DNA from: Plazaster borealis
Lineage: Eukaryota; Echinodermata; Asteroidea; Forcipulatida; Labidiasteridae
DNA: 64,000 nucleotides
Reading direction: 5' to 3'
Assembly: GCA_021014325.1 (NCBI GenBank)
Contig: CM037473.1
Location: 12,648,696 to 12,712,695, forward strand
Shown in pieces: positions 38,673-49,060 of the stretch (positions within the stretch are counted from its first letter, which is position 1; each line of letters opens with the position of its first letter). A program made the translations under genes and the position numbers. The notes under the pieces were generated by a model, which was not told the origin of the DNA, searched no databases, and was given only the letters and a program-made list of their open reading frames with translations.

Positions 38673-39480
38673 GCATAAGTGGTTACCCCCAAACAAGGAT
38701 AGAGCTCTTTTTCATTTAATAAAATGTTGGCAAGGTTCCAAAGATGGTTCTAGACAGAAAATATTGAAAAACACCTAAATTCTTGGTGACCTTTGACTTT
38801 GGCCGGGCAACAGTTACCCACCAATGGACAATTACACCATACAAGTCCAATCTACATCTGGACCACATCATCTCCTTCATGGTGAGGCAACACTTTAAAA
38901 TTGCATAGTGAATTCTTGCGTTACATTGGTGCTCATTATTATCGACAATAAACGAAGGCTATCGAATTAGGTTTATACTTGTTGTCACCATTTGTCTTGT
39001 CCCCTGTCAGCACTATAAATCATGACTACTTATTTTCAATATGCAAAAAAAGGACCTGACTATTTTCTTTCCAGCCTCGGTTTGGTGACATTGGTTTGAA
39101 TGAGAGTTAAGATGGCTGCACCATGATAAAGGTCTATCCACCATCTATGTTTTTCCACAAAATGTATAAGCTTTATGTCATCCCGCCAGTGTCACTGAAT
39201 CGGTTTTAGAATTACTTTCATCCAACAGAATTAAAGAAGTTGAAACACTTTCTTAATGTAGATTAATCTTAATTGCTTAGCAAAGTGTGACGTCACAATA
39301 CAAATTACTATAGTGATATGTTTTACAATATATTTAATTACATTCAGTTCCCTATCATCATAAAAAAAAATGGGGGGAAAAACCGGGATACCAAGGCAAA
39401 AATTAAACATTTGGCACAAAAGGGTATGACAATCCATGTCCATGTTTCCCATATTTTAGTTTAAAATTACAATATTTTCA
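38673..39480. other. Intergenic stretch, nothing recognised
   Basis: I see no gene, RNA or clear element here. Short open frames on both strands have no recognisable domains. Confidence 0.45.
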
Positions 39481-40960
39481 CCGTTGAGGGCACTATTTTT
39501 TCACGGAAATAAAATCCAACATGGTGGCCTGCTTCAACGGCCATTATTGAATCCACAAGTACTGTTATCTGATTTTTGTACCACAGGCCTAATTATTGCG
39601 GCCATACTAAATTCAAACTTGAAATTTTGTACGGCCGTTGTTTACGGCTGTTGGCATGTTTGTCCTTTTCTACGGCGTCATTGAATCAAATAAATTATTA
39701 TTATTATTATTATTATTTATTCGGCATATTACACAAGACAATAACAATAAAAAAACAGCAGAGACAATGATAAAAAACTAGGGAACAGACAATAGAGCCA
39801 GCAACCATGCCAGGAAAAAAAAAAGTTAACCAAATAACTGTGGCCCAAGAGCCTTCGTTTCCAACGCTACTGGCTATACAAAATTATAGAGAATATATCA
39901 AAAATAAAAAATCTTTATGTACAGCAATAAAAGGTGGAAAAACTAAGTAAAAATTGCACATAAAAATATACAGAAACACACACTTTAAAATATGCATTAG
40001 TCTGAGTCGAACAGGTGGCTCCTTAATGAACCTATCCAGTGCCGAAGAGGAAGTTCAACCACCCCAGTACTCAGACTATTTGGGAGTTCATCCCAGTAAC
40101 GAGCAAAGACATTCACTGGTGAAAAGTGAAGCCTTTGCGTCCGAGCCCTGAGATGTTTGAACCTAACCTCATCAACATGTCGGCCATTGACTACCACGTC
40201 ACGCTTGACTACTTCACTATTGATGACACCATGCAGTGCCTTAATAATAAATGAAAATAGGAGAAATTTCCTTCTACATGCAAGTGAAGACAGCTTTAGG
40301 ATGTTTAGTCTATCACTGTAACTCATTTCCATCCTTCTTTGTTTCAGGATCATACGAGTAGCCCGACGTTGAATTTTTTCCACTTTTTCACAGAGACTAT
40401 TACCATAAAGGTGCCAAATGGGCTGGCCGTATTCCAGGACTGGTAATACCAAGGACTTATACAAAGATAAAAACGCATCCTGTGACAAGTCCCGAGCAAC
40501 ACTAAATATAAAACCCAGTAATTTGTTGGCTTTGGAAGTGACGTAAAGAACATGGTCGTCCCATGTGATTTTGTTGTTTAGAACAACACCAAGATACTTA
40601 AACTTTTTAACTACTTCCGCGAATGTGACCGTACAATCGATGAGCGTACGAGTGCGGGCGTAACCTACCCGTGTGCGTCAGCAGGGTGCCGATTATTATA
40701 CTCCAACAATTATAATGTGATTTCCCATTCAGTTTGAAATCATAATTGAACGCCTCCTTTATTACCCAGATAATAATTGTTGAACTGCTAGAGCGGTAAA
40801 TATTCACAGATTGACCTCCTTAATGACGTCACACGCTGCCACTGTCACTGCGGCCACTGGGAGTAACTTAATGCAAGTAAAGATACGGTGCGCGTCTCTT
40901 TGGGTGCGTGCGCGTAGCCTAAAATACACACAAGCACCCTTACAGCCAAGAAATTATTTT
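39481..40960. repeat. Locally duplicated segment, copy 1 (interrupted by a LINE)
   Basis: Blocks here recur at 41.0-42.2 kb: CCGTTGAGG, the CACGGAAATAAAATCC region with GGCCTGCTTC, the TACGG-rich stretch with GGCGTCATTGAATCAAATAA, CCGCGAATGTGACCGTACAA, and GAACTGCTAGAGC with CACAGATTGACCTCC. Block order differs between the two copies, so the duplication was followed by rearrangement. The non-LTR element at 39,698-40,616 lies between blocks that are adjacent in copy 2. Confidence 0.75.
39698..40616 (-). mobile_element. 5'-truncated non-LTR retrotransposon
   Basis: An open minus-strand frame from about 40,612 to 39,997 encodes the C-terminal part of a LINE reverse transcriptase. It begins KKFKYLGVVLNNKITWDDHV, continues LSLYKSLVLPVLEYGQPIW and KIQRRATRMI, and ends in LRSHLFDSD. 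This is the thumb and tail region of CR1/L2/jockey-like enzymes; the catalytic YADD part is missing, so the copy is 5'-truncated. The 3' end is a (AAT)n-type tail seen as ATT repeats at 39,694-39,720. The other duplicated copy supplies the unoccupied site at about 41,150. I cannot assign the exact clade. Confidence 0.85.
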
Positions 40961-41039
40961 CAAAAAATGGTGTGAAGATCAATAACCCACAAAGCCTAGA
41001 GCACTAACTTGCCTTGCGTTTTGCCACAGCTCATCCATG

Positions 41040-42215
41040 ATTGTAAACAAACACTAATAATACAAAAGCTTGAAATTGTGTACGGTCTTTGTACGGCTAT
41101 TTGCATGTAAGTGAGTTTGTTCTTTTCTATGGCGTCATCGAATCAAATAAATTATGCCGCGAATGTGACCGTACAATCGATGTGCGTATAATGTGTGCGC
41201 GCGTACCCTTGTGCGTCAGGCCGAGGTAGCCGATTTTTAGCGCCAACAATTATAGTTTGTGATGATGACGTCGGAGGAATTGGGTCTTTTAAAAATTCAT
41301 ACGGACACTTTATAAAATACAATGCCATCTCAATTATATAAATATGGTGCTCACTGCTTTTAAACCACATTTAAAGTTCGTTTTTACAGTTGTTAAAATA
41401 GATTCAACTTATTGTAACATTTTAACAATCAAACAGTTTGGGATCTTTTAAAATGGTATCACACATGCAAAAGTTAATGCTGTTAATGGCCAATGTTTCC
41501 CATAGTTTTATTCAAAAGTGACAATTTTTCCCCCGTTGAGGTTACTCAACTGTGGCGTGTCGTGGCCGAGCGGATAAGAACACCGAACTCAAGCTCTGGT
41601 GTTTCTGATCAGCAGAGTGTGGGTTCGAATCCCAGTCGTGACACTTGTGTCCTTAAGCAAGACCGTAACCACATGCTTCGTCCTTCGGATGGGACGTTAA
41701 GCCGTAGTTCCCGTGTGTTGTGTAATGCACGTAAAAGAACCCAGTGCACTTATCGAAAAGAGAAGGGGTTCGCCCCGGTGTTCCTGGTTTGATCGGCAGC
41801 ATATTGCGCCACAGCACCTGTAAACCATTACATGGTGATATATACTTCAAAACGTAGCTCCACAATACATTGCAGGAAAAGCGCCTTGAGCGTCACTGAG
41901 TGACGGATATGTGCGCTATATAATATTATTATTATTATTACTATTTGTCACGGAAACAAAATCAATAGGCGGCCTGCTTCGACGACGGCCATATTGAATC
42001 CACAACAAGCACTGCTTTGTGAATTTGACCAGATTATTTTTGAACTGCTAGAGCAGTAAATATTTCACAGATTGACCTCCGTGATATCACTGTCACTGTC
42101 CGCCATTTTGGGAGTCAAATGCAAGTAAAGATATGTTGCGCGTAGCCTAACAGCCGGGAAATATGATTCTCAAAAGTGTGATGATCAATAACCCATACAG
42201 TTATAGCCTAAACTG
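41040..42215. repeat. Locally duplicated segment, copy 2 (interrupted by a SINE)
   Basis: The TACGG-rich block, GGCGTCATCGAATCAAATAA and GCCGCGAATGTGACCGTACA lie at 41,070-41,260 without the LINE. After a private stretch (41,260-41,510) come CCCCGTTGAGGTTACTC, the SINE, then CACGGAAACAAAATC with GGCCTGCTTC, and finally GAACTGCTAGAGCAGTAAAT. The order differs from copy 1, where the TACGG block follows the GGCCTGCTTC block. Confidence 0.75.
41551..41940 (+). mobile_element. tRNA-Leu(CAA)-derived SINE, full-length
   Basis: The head (41,551-41,645) has A box GTGGCCGAGCGG, an anticodon region ACTCAAGCT that reads CAA, a long variable arm and B box GGTTCGAATCCC. The body contains CGTCCTTCGGATGGGACGTT and AAAAGAACCCAGTGCAC and ends CGGATATGTGCGCTATATAA followed by a short (ATT)n tail. 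TTACT occurs on both sides as a possible target-site duplication, though the tail blurs it. Copy 1 of the duplicated segment (39,487-39,505) shows the uninterrupted sequence. Sequence changes make it unlikely to be a functional tRNA gene. Confidence 0.88.
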
Positions 42216-42581
42216 TTTACACACGCGATATTTGTATTGCATGAGGTCGGTCCCGAACAGCCTCGCTATCGATACTTCTCGTCGTTAACGATCTATTGAT
42301 GACAAGTCGTTAGGCGCTGCCTATTTGTCTGCCGTTCATGCAACAGTCACAGTGCGATTATACACATGCAACAGTCGTAGGTAGCGCGTGGCAGGCGACT
42401 GACTCACACACACATACTGGGATCGAGGATGAGTGTAAGGTCCCCGTACTACACCGCGCTGTAACTACCGCGCTTAACAATTACCGTCTTGACGGCGAGA
42501 CTATTAACGATCGAGCAAGGCATTCTGCGGCGGGATCGTACAGCACTGGGAACGAGGTTGCGTCCCGAAGATTTGGTTTGG

Positions 42582-42660
42582 TGCCGACTTTTTTGGTGCC
42601 GAGTGTCAAGTGGGTGCCGAGTTTGCGAGGTCTCGAGTTAAAATGTGCCGAGTTTCTACC
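42582..42660. repeat. Degenerate GTGCCGA repeats upstream of CRCP
   Basis: GGTGCCGA or GTGCCGAG occurs four times within about 80 bp (near 42,580, 42,596, 42,614 and 42,643), spaced unevenly. The cluster sits 110-190 bp before the CRCP start codon, so it may be in the 5' UTR or core promoter. An open frame (42,338-42,784) crosses it but has no recognisable domain and conflicts with the CRCP exon frame. Confidence 0.6.
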
Positions 42661-42768
42661 GTCCGTCCGTAACATCGGTCCGTACGACTACGAGTTTCTT
42701 CTTAAAATTCCTTCCGTTTTAAGACAGCGTGCTGATGCACTGACAGTGCATGGTTATTTCAAGACACA

Positions 42769-45700
42769 ATGGAGGTGTAAGTAAATTAGTTAACTGGTTG
42801 ACCAAACAAAGGGTTTATTTTGATGTCGGCTACTGTGTGTTTGCACTGGAGACGAATTAACTCGTGAACTCAAAACAAAACAAATTGCGGTTTGACCTTT
42901 CACTAAAATGTGACCTACTTACTTTTTTGTAATTTATTAATTAAATTATTAATTATAATATGGAGGATACAATTCCTTGGAGGATACAATTCCCACGCGT
43001 CAGGCAGGGAACAACGCAGACTGGTACCCTGTGTGAGCTGTGTTGTTCCCTGACGCGTAGGCATGTTTTGTACATAAATCACGGATCGCCGTTCTAACAG
43101 TCAAACGGTGTGGATGGGATCTGAATTTTACGGTTAGAATTTATAATTTTTTAACAATTTTGAGTTGGCGGAGTGGATTTTCTGGACCATTCTCAAGCTC
43201 AATGAGAGTTCAAAGAACACATAGAGCCTAATTTTGGCGAGATTTGATTTAAAAAAAAAGAGATTTGAATGCAAATCGAAATGGCAAAACGAATCGTTTG
43301 TGTTTTGTGCATGATCACCTATGAGAGGTTCGGGGAGACGATAGCGAAACGAACCTCATAGTTCTAGGAGTATGATCTACCTAGCTAGAGAGGGCTTAGC
43401 AGCACCAAGGCAGCACAAAAATCAATTTCTTTCTAGAGTGTTGGATGGGGATCCTGTATTTGAAGACTTTTTTTGTGCATAAGCATGATAAGGGGGGGGG
43501 GGGTGTCACACCCCAAAATAATAAAAAAAACTTTGAGTAAGGTCATGCATGTTTTGCATATTTGAACACCATAACTTACATTGCTTGAACATGTAAAGAA
43601 AACAAAACCCGCACACTTAAACTTTTTGCGCAGTCTATGTATTTAACCTCTTTGCCATTGAGGCAATTACCCCCCCCCCCCCAGTCATGACCTCAGTTGG
43701 CTCAGTGTGTTTTGGGGCGTGGCCAGCCCAGGACTTAACATGACGTAGACTCCAAGTCACACAGTTTTTAAAAAAAATTCTGTAAAAAAAAGTGTAAATG
43801 AAAAACACAATTTTTATGTATAGTTCTTTTGTAACTATTTTCAGTGTTGATGGAAATGCAGCAATGTTGAGCAACTATGAGGTAAGTGTGTGGTATAATT
43901 ATATAAGTATATAATCACAAAAGAGACTACAAATGGTTACCAAGACTACATTTTTTAAGAAGTGAGTTGCTACTCCTAGAACTAGTATGAGTTTGAGGAC
44001 ATGCTGTTCCACCAACTCCTAACTAGCCAGCAATAGCGTGACTCAAACCTGATAATTCTAGGAGTAGTTGGTTGCAGTGTTTCCCCTTGCCCCCCCCCAA
44101 CCATATGATCTGAGTGAAGCAGTCAATTGAAGCTGTTGATAAGGCCAAATTAAAGCAACACATGAACTGTGTTTACTAATAGTAATACTATAATAGTAGG
44201 GGTTGATGTTTAATGCAATACTGTACATGTTCTTTCACAAACAAACAATGCTATCCATCCGGTAAATCGGCCATATCAACACCAACACATCAAGTCCTCC
44301 CCCTCCCCCAATAGTAAATGCCCCCCAAAAAGAGTTGTTATTCAGATTTTCTATTAACCTTTCACGTCTGTGGATTGGCTTTCCCTGTAATGTTGTAGGT
44401 GTACTCACTTCTGACAGAGCTTCAGTCTCAGAGTACACATCGGAAGAAGCCAAGTAAGACGCAACAAAATCTGGCAACCATTTCATATGAGGTAAGATCA
44501 TTAACTCTAACCCTTTGAAATCCTCTAAAGTCCTCTAAAGCCCAATTTCATAGAGCTGCTTTTAAGCAAAAACAAACGTTCAAAAATTTCCTGCTAAGCA
44601 AAAATTAGCAGGATACCAGTCACAGGTAGTACATATGGCATGGTATTTTGGCTGGTGGTAACCTTATTCTGGTAAGCAAGGTTTGTTGTGCCTAGCTACT
44701 TTTTGTGCTCAAGCAGCTCTATGAAATTTGGCCCTGGAGGAGGTGAGACTGTAGGCTTAAATACGTATCACTGAGCAAGGCATACCAATCAACATTTTGA
44801 TGCTAAGTTACCATATAGAGTGGATAATATTGCAGGATTCAGGAGTTTCTCTAGCCATTGACCTACTTTGGCCTTCAGACTTTTTTGAAAGAGGCAAACT
44901 TGCCATCACAGAGTTGAAAGGCTCCCCTCTTGTTACGATCAAACCTGTATAAAGAGTCTCATCATCATCTTGGCCTATCCCGTCGTGAATGAAGATGAGT
45001 TCGGCTTCTATCAAAATCATTAATGTAGTCTTGAGAACAGACTGAGCGCCCCGAGTGAATAGCAGAGCACCAAGAGGAGTGATCCAGTTCAACAGTCTCC
45101 CAGGTGGCAATGGGGATGTTGAAAGCAGCCAGGTCTCGCTTTAGGACATCCTTAAAGCGCAGCTTAGGGCGGCTCTGAGGACGTGAGGAATCAGCCAGTT
45201 CACCATAGATAAAGAGTCTATAAACCTCTCAAATATAAGATCATGTTTCTTCAGAGAGCTTCATCTCTGGACCAAGAGGATATTTTATCAAATCTTCAGG
45301 ATTTAACATTTTTGTTCTATCTTACGTATGTGCTACATATTGTATTATAATGCTAACTTTGTAAAGGTTGGAGTTTAAGAACACATATCTCCTCATTTCC
45401 ATTTTGGTTTCTTCAATTTTTTTCTTTGTGATGCAGACATCCAAGTATCTTGAGAACTCACCGTGTAAACTTCAGAGCCCTGACTGCATCAAGGAATTCA
45501 TGAAGGCAGTGGAAACATTCAACATAACAAAGTAAGAAATCCATGGTCTTAAACACCAATGAGGAAAAATAATAAGACAGCAATAGCAATAACTAACAAT
45601 AACTACTCGGTAATAGGCAATTTCTACATGGCAAATGCACAGTAAAAATAAGAATCTTTTATTGAAAATGCTGATAAATTTAGATTTGTCTGCAAAAAAG

Positions 45701-46941
45701 ATTTAACAGATGATGATGTTTCAACAAAACAAAATACCTGTAACATGCAAATTGTTTGTACTTGGCTGTTGGTATATGAGATAAAGATGGTTCTTGACAT
45801 TAACTTATTTTTACCAATAACCTAACTATTACAAATCAGTGACCAGGTTTTTGTTTTGTTTTTGTTCAGGGGGGTTTAATGTCTCAAATGGAAGTTTATT
45901 TCTCGTCAACTGAAGGAAAATAGCTATCTAATATTTACAATACAACTTGTTACCATCAATTTCACAAAATATTGGGTGACACATCTTTCATATTACAATT
46001 TTGTTTTGTTGTAATTTGCTGCTGTTTGTTGATATTTCAGAGCAGAGAGATTGCAACTCCTTAACAACAGACCAAGCAGTGCAGTGGAAATACAACTGGT
46101 AAGAATAGATGATCATCTCTTAATGCAGAGTACCCCTACACTGTTAGAAACACTGTGCAACCCCCACCCCCACCCCAAATAATAAAAAACACAGATTGAG
46201 TTGGATATTGTGTTAGTGGTTTTGTGGCAAACAAGTATTCTAGACATTATGGTACTTCATTGAAGCAATAGAGGCAATCGCTTCCATACCCCCAGGTCTT
46301 TGAATTAGTGCCTTCAAAGTGTCCCAGTAGAAATTTAAACTCCCCCCAAAGAGGAGCCCTACCAAGTAAAAACTGCCTTGCTCTCACAAGAATGAAGTTT
46401 CAGGCCTGTATTGTACACCTGTAGATGTATTGCTGAGTGAAAGGTTACCATCAGCATAATAAATATTTACTAACAAAAACACAAACATTTCAGGGGATTC
46501 CAGGGCCAGTTCTCCATATCACCCCCCCCCCCCACACACAATGGATCCCGTATGGATACCACTGGTGTCCCCACTTCTCCACCCCCAAAACACAGGAGTA
46601 CATCAAACTCTAAGTCCGACATTAATCTTGGAGAATCGTGGTATAAAGGTTTTAACTGTTTTGGCCGTTCCAGCGTGCTGGAATTTCAAGGAAAGTTTGC
46701 GAAATATTTGTCTCTTTGTTGTTCTAGATGATTGAAGAGAGTAAGCAAATACTGACTTAGGAAATTTTGCTTATTATTTGTCTCTTTGTTGTTCTAGATG
46801 ATTGAAGAGAGTGAGGAGAGACTGACTGAGGAGCAGATTGAACAGCTGCTGGATATCATTGCTACAACATTACCAGGGGGTGACACAGCGGAAGATGAGG
46901 AGGGTATGGAAACTGAAGATGTTATCCCTGAAGGGGAGTGA
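42769..46941 (+). CDS. CRCP: RNA polymerase III subunit RPC9 (CRCP), six coding exons
   Basis: RPC9 pairs with RPC8 to form the stalk of nuclear RNA polymerase III, which transcribes tRNA, 5S and other small RNAs; the vertebrate protein is also described as CGRP receptor component. Coding exons: 42,769-42,776, 43,845-43,881, 44,399-44,491, 45,437-45,531, 46,041-46,098 and 46,798-46,941, all with GT/AG borders and matching phases. The predicted protein has 144 aa, close to the human length (148). It starts MEVVDGNAAMLSNYE, where human has MEV..N..LLSNYEV. The middle reads TISYETSKYLENSPC and the most conserved part is AVEIQLMIEESEERLTEEQI in the HRDC-like Rpb4/RPC9 fold. The C-terminus is acidic. 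The first exon holds only eight coding bases. The acceptor of the last exon is tandemly duplicated 70 bp upstream. Confidence 0.95.
42995..43058. repeat. Inverted repeat in CRCP intron 1
   Basis: ACGCGTCAGGCAGGGAACAA at 42,995 and GTTGTTCCCTGACGCGT at 43,042 are inverted copies apart from a 4-bp insertion, forming a potential hairpin of about 64 bp. Just before it GGAGGATACAATTCC is duplicated in tandem. It is likely a small foldback element. Confidence 0.7.
43319..43361. repeat. Small hairpin in CRCP intron 1
   Basis: CTATGAGAGGTTCG (43,319) and CGAACCTCATAG (43,350) are inverted repeats, followed by TTCTAGGAGTA. That last motif is shared with the foldback at 43,970-44,067, so both may derive from one short element family. 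Confidence 0.6.
43970..44067. repeat. Foldback element in CRCP intron 2
   Basis: CTACTCCTAGAACTAG at 43,970 is inverted at the other end as TTCTAGGAGTAG (to 44,067). The arms continue imperfectly through GAGTTTGAGG and CTCAAACC. At 98 bp it is a typical miniature inverted-repeat element. Confidence 0.7.
44540..44735. mobile_element. MITE family A, copy 1 (CRCP intron 3)
   Basis: Terminal inverted repeats are GCCCAATTTCATAGAGCTGC and, at the right, GCAGCTCTATGAAATTTGGC. The element is 196 bp and non-coding, and a second copy lies at 59,177-59,345. The encoding transposase family is not evident. Confidence 0.85.
44940..45225 (-). pseudogene. Non-LTR retrotransposon remnant in CRCP intron 3
   Basis: A minus-strand frame from about 45,219 to 44,966 reads LFIYGELAD, then RPKLRFKDVLKRDLAAF, then TWETVELDHSSW and RRDRPR before a stop. 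The pattern (RxKLRFKDVxKRDL, then TWE, then DRSxW) is the C-terminal tail found after the reverse transcriptase in many animal LINEs. No catalytic part remains. It is antisense to CRCP. Confidence 0.75.
46250..46408. mobile_element. MITE family D, degraded copy (CRCP intron 5)
   Basis: The segment runs from GGTACTTCATTGAAGCAA to GAAGTTTCAGGCCTG. Inside are CCTCTTT-related and AAACTGCCTTGC blocks that match the copy at 46,970-47,221. The left terminal repeat is decayed. Confidence 0.65.
46705..46812 (+). repeat. 70-bp tandem duplication of the last CRCP splice acceptor
   Basis: A 38-bp identical block containing GTTGTTCTAGATGATTGAAG occurs at 46,705-46,742 and 46,775-46,812. It carries the pyrimidine tract, the AG and the first codons (MIEES). 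The upstream copy then decays to AAGCAAATACTGACTTAG, so using its acceptor (exon from 46,728) would give a stop codon after ten more codons. That copy also gained a consensus donor GTAAGC at 46,741. Confidence 0.9.
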
Positions 46942-46969
46942 CACTGAGTGCAACGTGTTCAAGACCATC

Positions 46970-47221
46970 CAGGCCTGATACTTCATGAAGGCAACTGAGG
47001 CAATTGTCTCCTTGCCCTCAGCTCCTTGCCCCTAGTCATTGCCTTGGTGCTCCGTGTAATGTTCCAGGCCTGATACTTCAAGGAGGCAATTGCCTCTATG
47101 CCCCTTGTCATTGCCTTGGTGCCCCTTGAAATGTTCCAGTATAAATTTACATTTCCCTCTTTGAGGTGCCCTTTACAAAGGAAAACTGTCTTGCCCTTAC
47201 AAGAACAAAGTATCAGGCCTG
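46970..47221. mobile_element. MITE family D, intact copy in the presumed CRCP 3' UTR
   Basis: Perfect inverted termini CAGGCCTGATACTT and AAGTATCAGGCCTG bound a 252-bp non-coding element that also has an internal duplicate of its left end at 47,067. ACCATC flanks both sides as a target-site duplication of 6-7 bp. It begins 28 bp after the CRCP stop codon, so it probably forms much of the mRNA 3' UTR. Confidence 0.88.
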
Positions 47222-47711
47222 ACCATCGAGGGATAGAAGTTTTGCCATGCCATCGGAAGAATTGTATGAACAGTTAAGAATTGAAGGTTTATGAAGGATT
47301 GTATGTGTTTGAATGTCAATTGGCCAAATGCAATGCCATAGTTATAATGTAGTGAGGTGGTCACTGATAAACTCACTTCTAGGGGCTTGACAGAGTGGTA
47401 ACCTAGGAAGGAAAACACGTAGGGACCTCTGAGACCACCTCTGGGTCTCCCCCTCTGGGACTCAGTCTCGGTCTTTTGAGTTCCTAGTCCAGTAAGACCA
47501 CAGCATTCTGAGATATAATTCCTATCCAATTTTGGGAGTGGACGGAAACGGAGATAAATGTTCGACCAGGGGGGTGCACAGTGGAATATGAGAAGGGAGT
47601 TGAATTAACTTTAAATGTAAATAATTTTACATGATTGGAAGTTAACTTGACCAGATACAATCCCAGCATGACGGTATTATAGAATACACTATCAGGGGTT
47701 TCCCCCTTTCC
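47222..47711. other. Region downstream of CRCP, no gene recognised
   Basis: The minus-strand open frames here (47,197-47,529 and 47,484-47,669) have no recognisable domains and overlap repeat DNA. The region may be part of the CRCP 3' UTR. Confidence 0.45.
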
Positions 47712-47880
47712 AGTGACTAGCCAGCGAGACCTTATAGCTCGTTATTCCACTGGTCTGCCAGCTTTTTCACTGGACTATTATTTCATATTTAAAAGGGATG
47801 CTTTTAAATGCTGAACTAGGAAAGAATCTTGACAGGTCCTCTGGTGTTTTAATTAGCATTTGACCAACGGACCTCCGTTA
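47712..47880. repeat. Dispersed repeat E, copy 1
   Basis: The blocks CAGTGACTAGCCAGC, GCTTTTAAATGCTGAACTAG and GCGGACCT-like CAACGGACCT occur in the same order at 52,624-52,818. It is non-coding, with no clear termini. Confidence 0.7.
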
Positions 47881-47891
47881 CACTGACTATA

Positions 47892-48025
47892 ATGGGAGAC
47901 TTTGGAGGGCTACTTGGCACCAGGTGAATTTCCATTGTTTACGTAGTTCTGAGCATGCGCACATTTCTGAGAATCAATTTACCTGGTAAGTCTGCTGCCA
48001 CCTAGTGTCCCCAAAAGTCTCCCAT
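47892..48025. mobile_element. Short inverted-repeat element
   Basis: ATGGGAGACTTTGGAGG on the left and CCCCAAAAGTCTCCCAT on the right are inverted repeats over about 17 bp with two mismatches. The element is 134 bp and non-coding. The class is unknown. Confidence 0.65.
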
Positions 48026-48085
48026 CGGGGGACGATTATGTTTTTCTTCAAAGGATGTGGAAATAAGAACTTATTTATTTATGCA

Positions 48086-48091
48086 AATAAA
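48086..48091 (+). terminator. Possible CRCP polyadenylation signal AATAAA
   Basis: This is the first canonical AATAAA I find after the CRCP stop codon, about 1.1 kb downstream. A weaker variant signal could be used earlier. Confidence 0.3.
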
Positions 48092-48404
48092 GATGTTTTG
48101 ATAATATACAGTTATGATGGGGTAGTTTTGTTGTTTTCTTTATTTTGTCAAATATTTCAGTATGGTAATATTTACCAACATTATTTGCCTAAAAGATTCT
48201 TTGGATTGCCCCCTGCAGTTTTCCCGAATGCAGATAAAGGCGATTCTTGTCATGTGCCCTATGACCAAATCAAAGTCTAAACTTGGCAATATTTGCATCT
48301 GCATAAACTAAGCTGGTTTGTTTACAGCTGTATGAAAGAGGAGACTCTTGTCTGCAAAAATTTCAATAGAGGGCAGTATTTCAAACGTACGTGACGATCG
48401 ACTA

Positions 48405-48645
48405 GGCCCTTTTCGAAACCAAGGCTCAGGCTGAGCAGGCCCTGTCACTAACTTTGGTATAAGCCATTTTGAGATATAGCGGACATAATACTATAACACT
48501 GTTTGGTTTGGGTAAAATTGTCTGTATACACCAAAATCATACAGTGCACTCCTATAGTGTCCACCATATCTCAAAAAGGCTAATGGAGCTTCATACGGCG
48601 CCTAAGCCTGATGCTGTAGCGTAAGCCGTGGTTTCGAAAAGGCCC
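48405..48645. mobile_element. MITE family C upstream of CHCHD2
   Basis: Terminal inverted repeats GGCCCTTTTCGAAACCAAGG and, at the right, GTGGTTTCGAAAAGGCC bound a 241-bp non-coding element containing a GAGATATAGCGGAC / ATATCTCAAAAAGGC inner pair. It lies about 415 bp upstream of the CHCHD2 start codon. Confidence 0.88.
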
Positions 48646-48837
48646 ATTTTACTGAGCTATCACCCACTGGAAATCTAATAGCGGCTCAGTTCGTGAAGTA
48701 AATTTAATTTTAAACAATTAATTTTGAAAGCCGTGCATGCTAAGATTTCGAATACACCAGAGTGTCTTCACTCGTTTTAGATTGGGATTTTTAAAGTTAT
48801 TCTCTGAAGCGCTTTTCATAATAGTCTTGATTAACAC

Positions 48838-48867
48838 CAAAGATTATAGAGCGCTCTATAATCTTTG
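48838..48867. promoter_or_regulatory. 30-bp perfect palindrome upstream of CHCHD2
   Basis: Each half is CAAAGATTATAGAGC, and its reverse complement follows with no spacer. The centre is at 48,852/48,853, 208 bp before the start codon. TTAACAC flanks it directly on both sides. It sits in the presumed promoter or 5' UTR and could be a dimer binding site or a relic of a foldback insertion. Confidence 0.7.
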
Positions 48868-49060
48868 TTAACACGCGGCGGAAATCTAACAGCAAAACGT
48901 TACTTAAGTTATTGGTCGAAGGTTAAGGGTCAGGTGTCACAGCAACTTTCTAGAAAAAGCGACATCCAGCGTGTAGGCCTACGTTACAACCGGTCGTTTT
49001 ATTTCGTTGAGAATTTCGTTAAAGAAAGCAATTTTGCAATAGCAAAACTTCACATACAAA

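Noticed and set aside
41559..41645. Functional tRNA-Leu(CAA) gene
   Set aside because: The A and B boxes are good, but the acceptor and other stems carry mismatches. The head is followed by a SINE body and tail shared with another copy.
42338..42784. 148-codon open frame upstream of and across CRCP exon 1
   Set aside because: No recognisable domain. It ends in the CRCP intron and conflicts with the MEV start and matching exon phases of CRCP.
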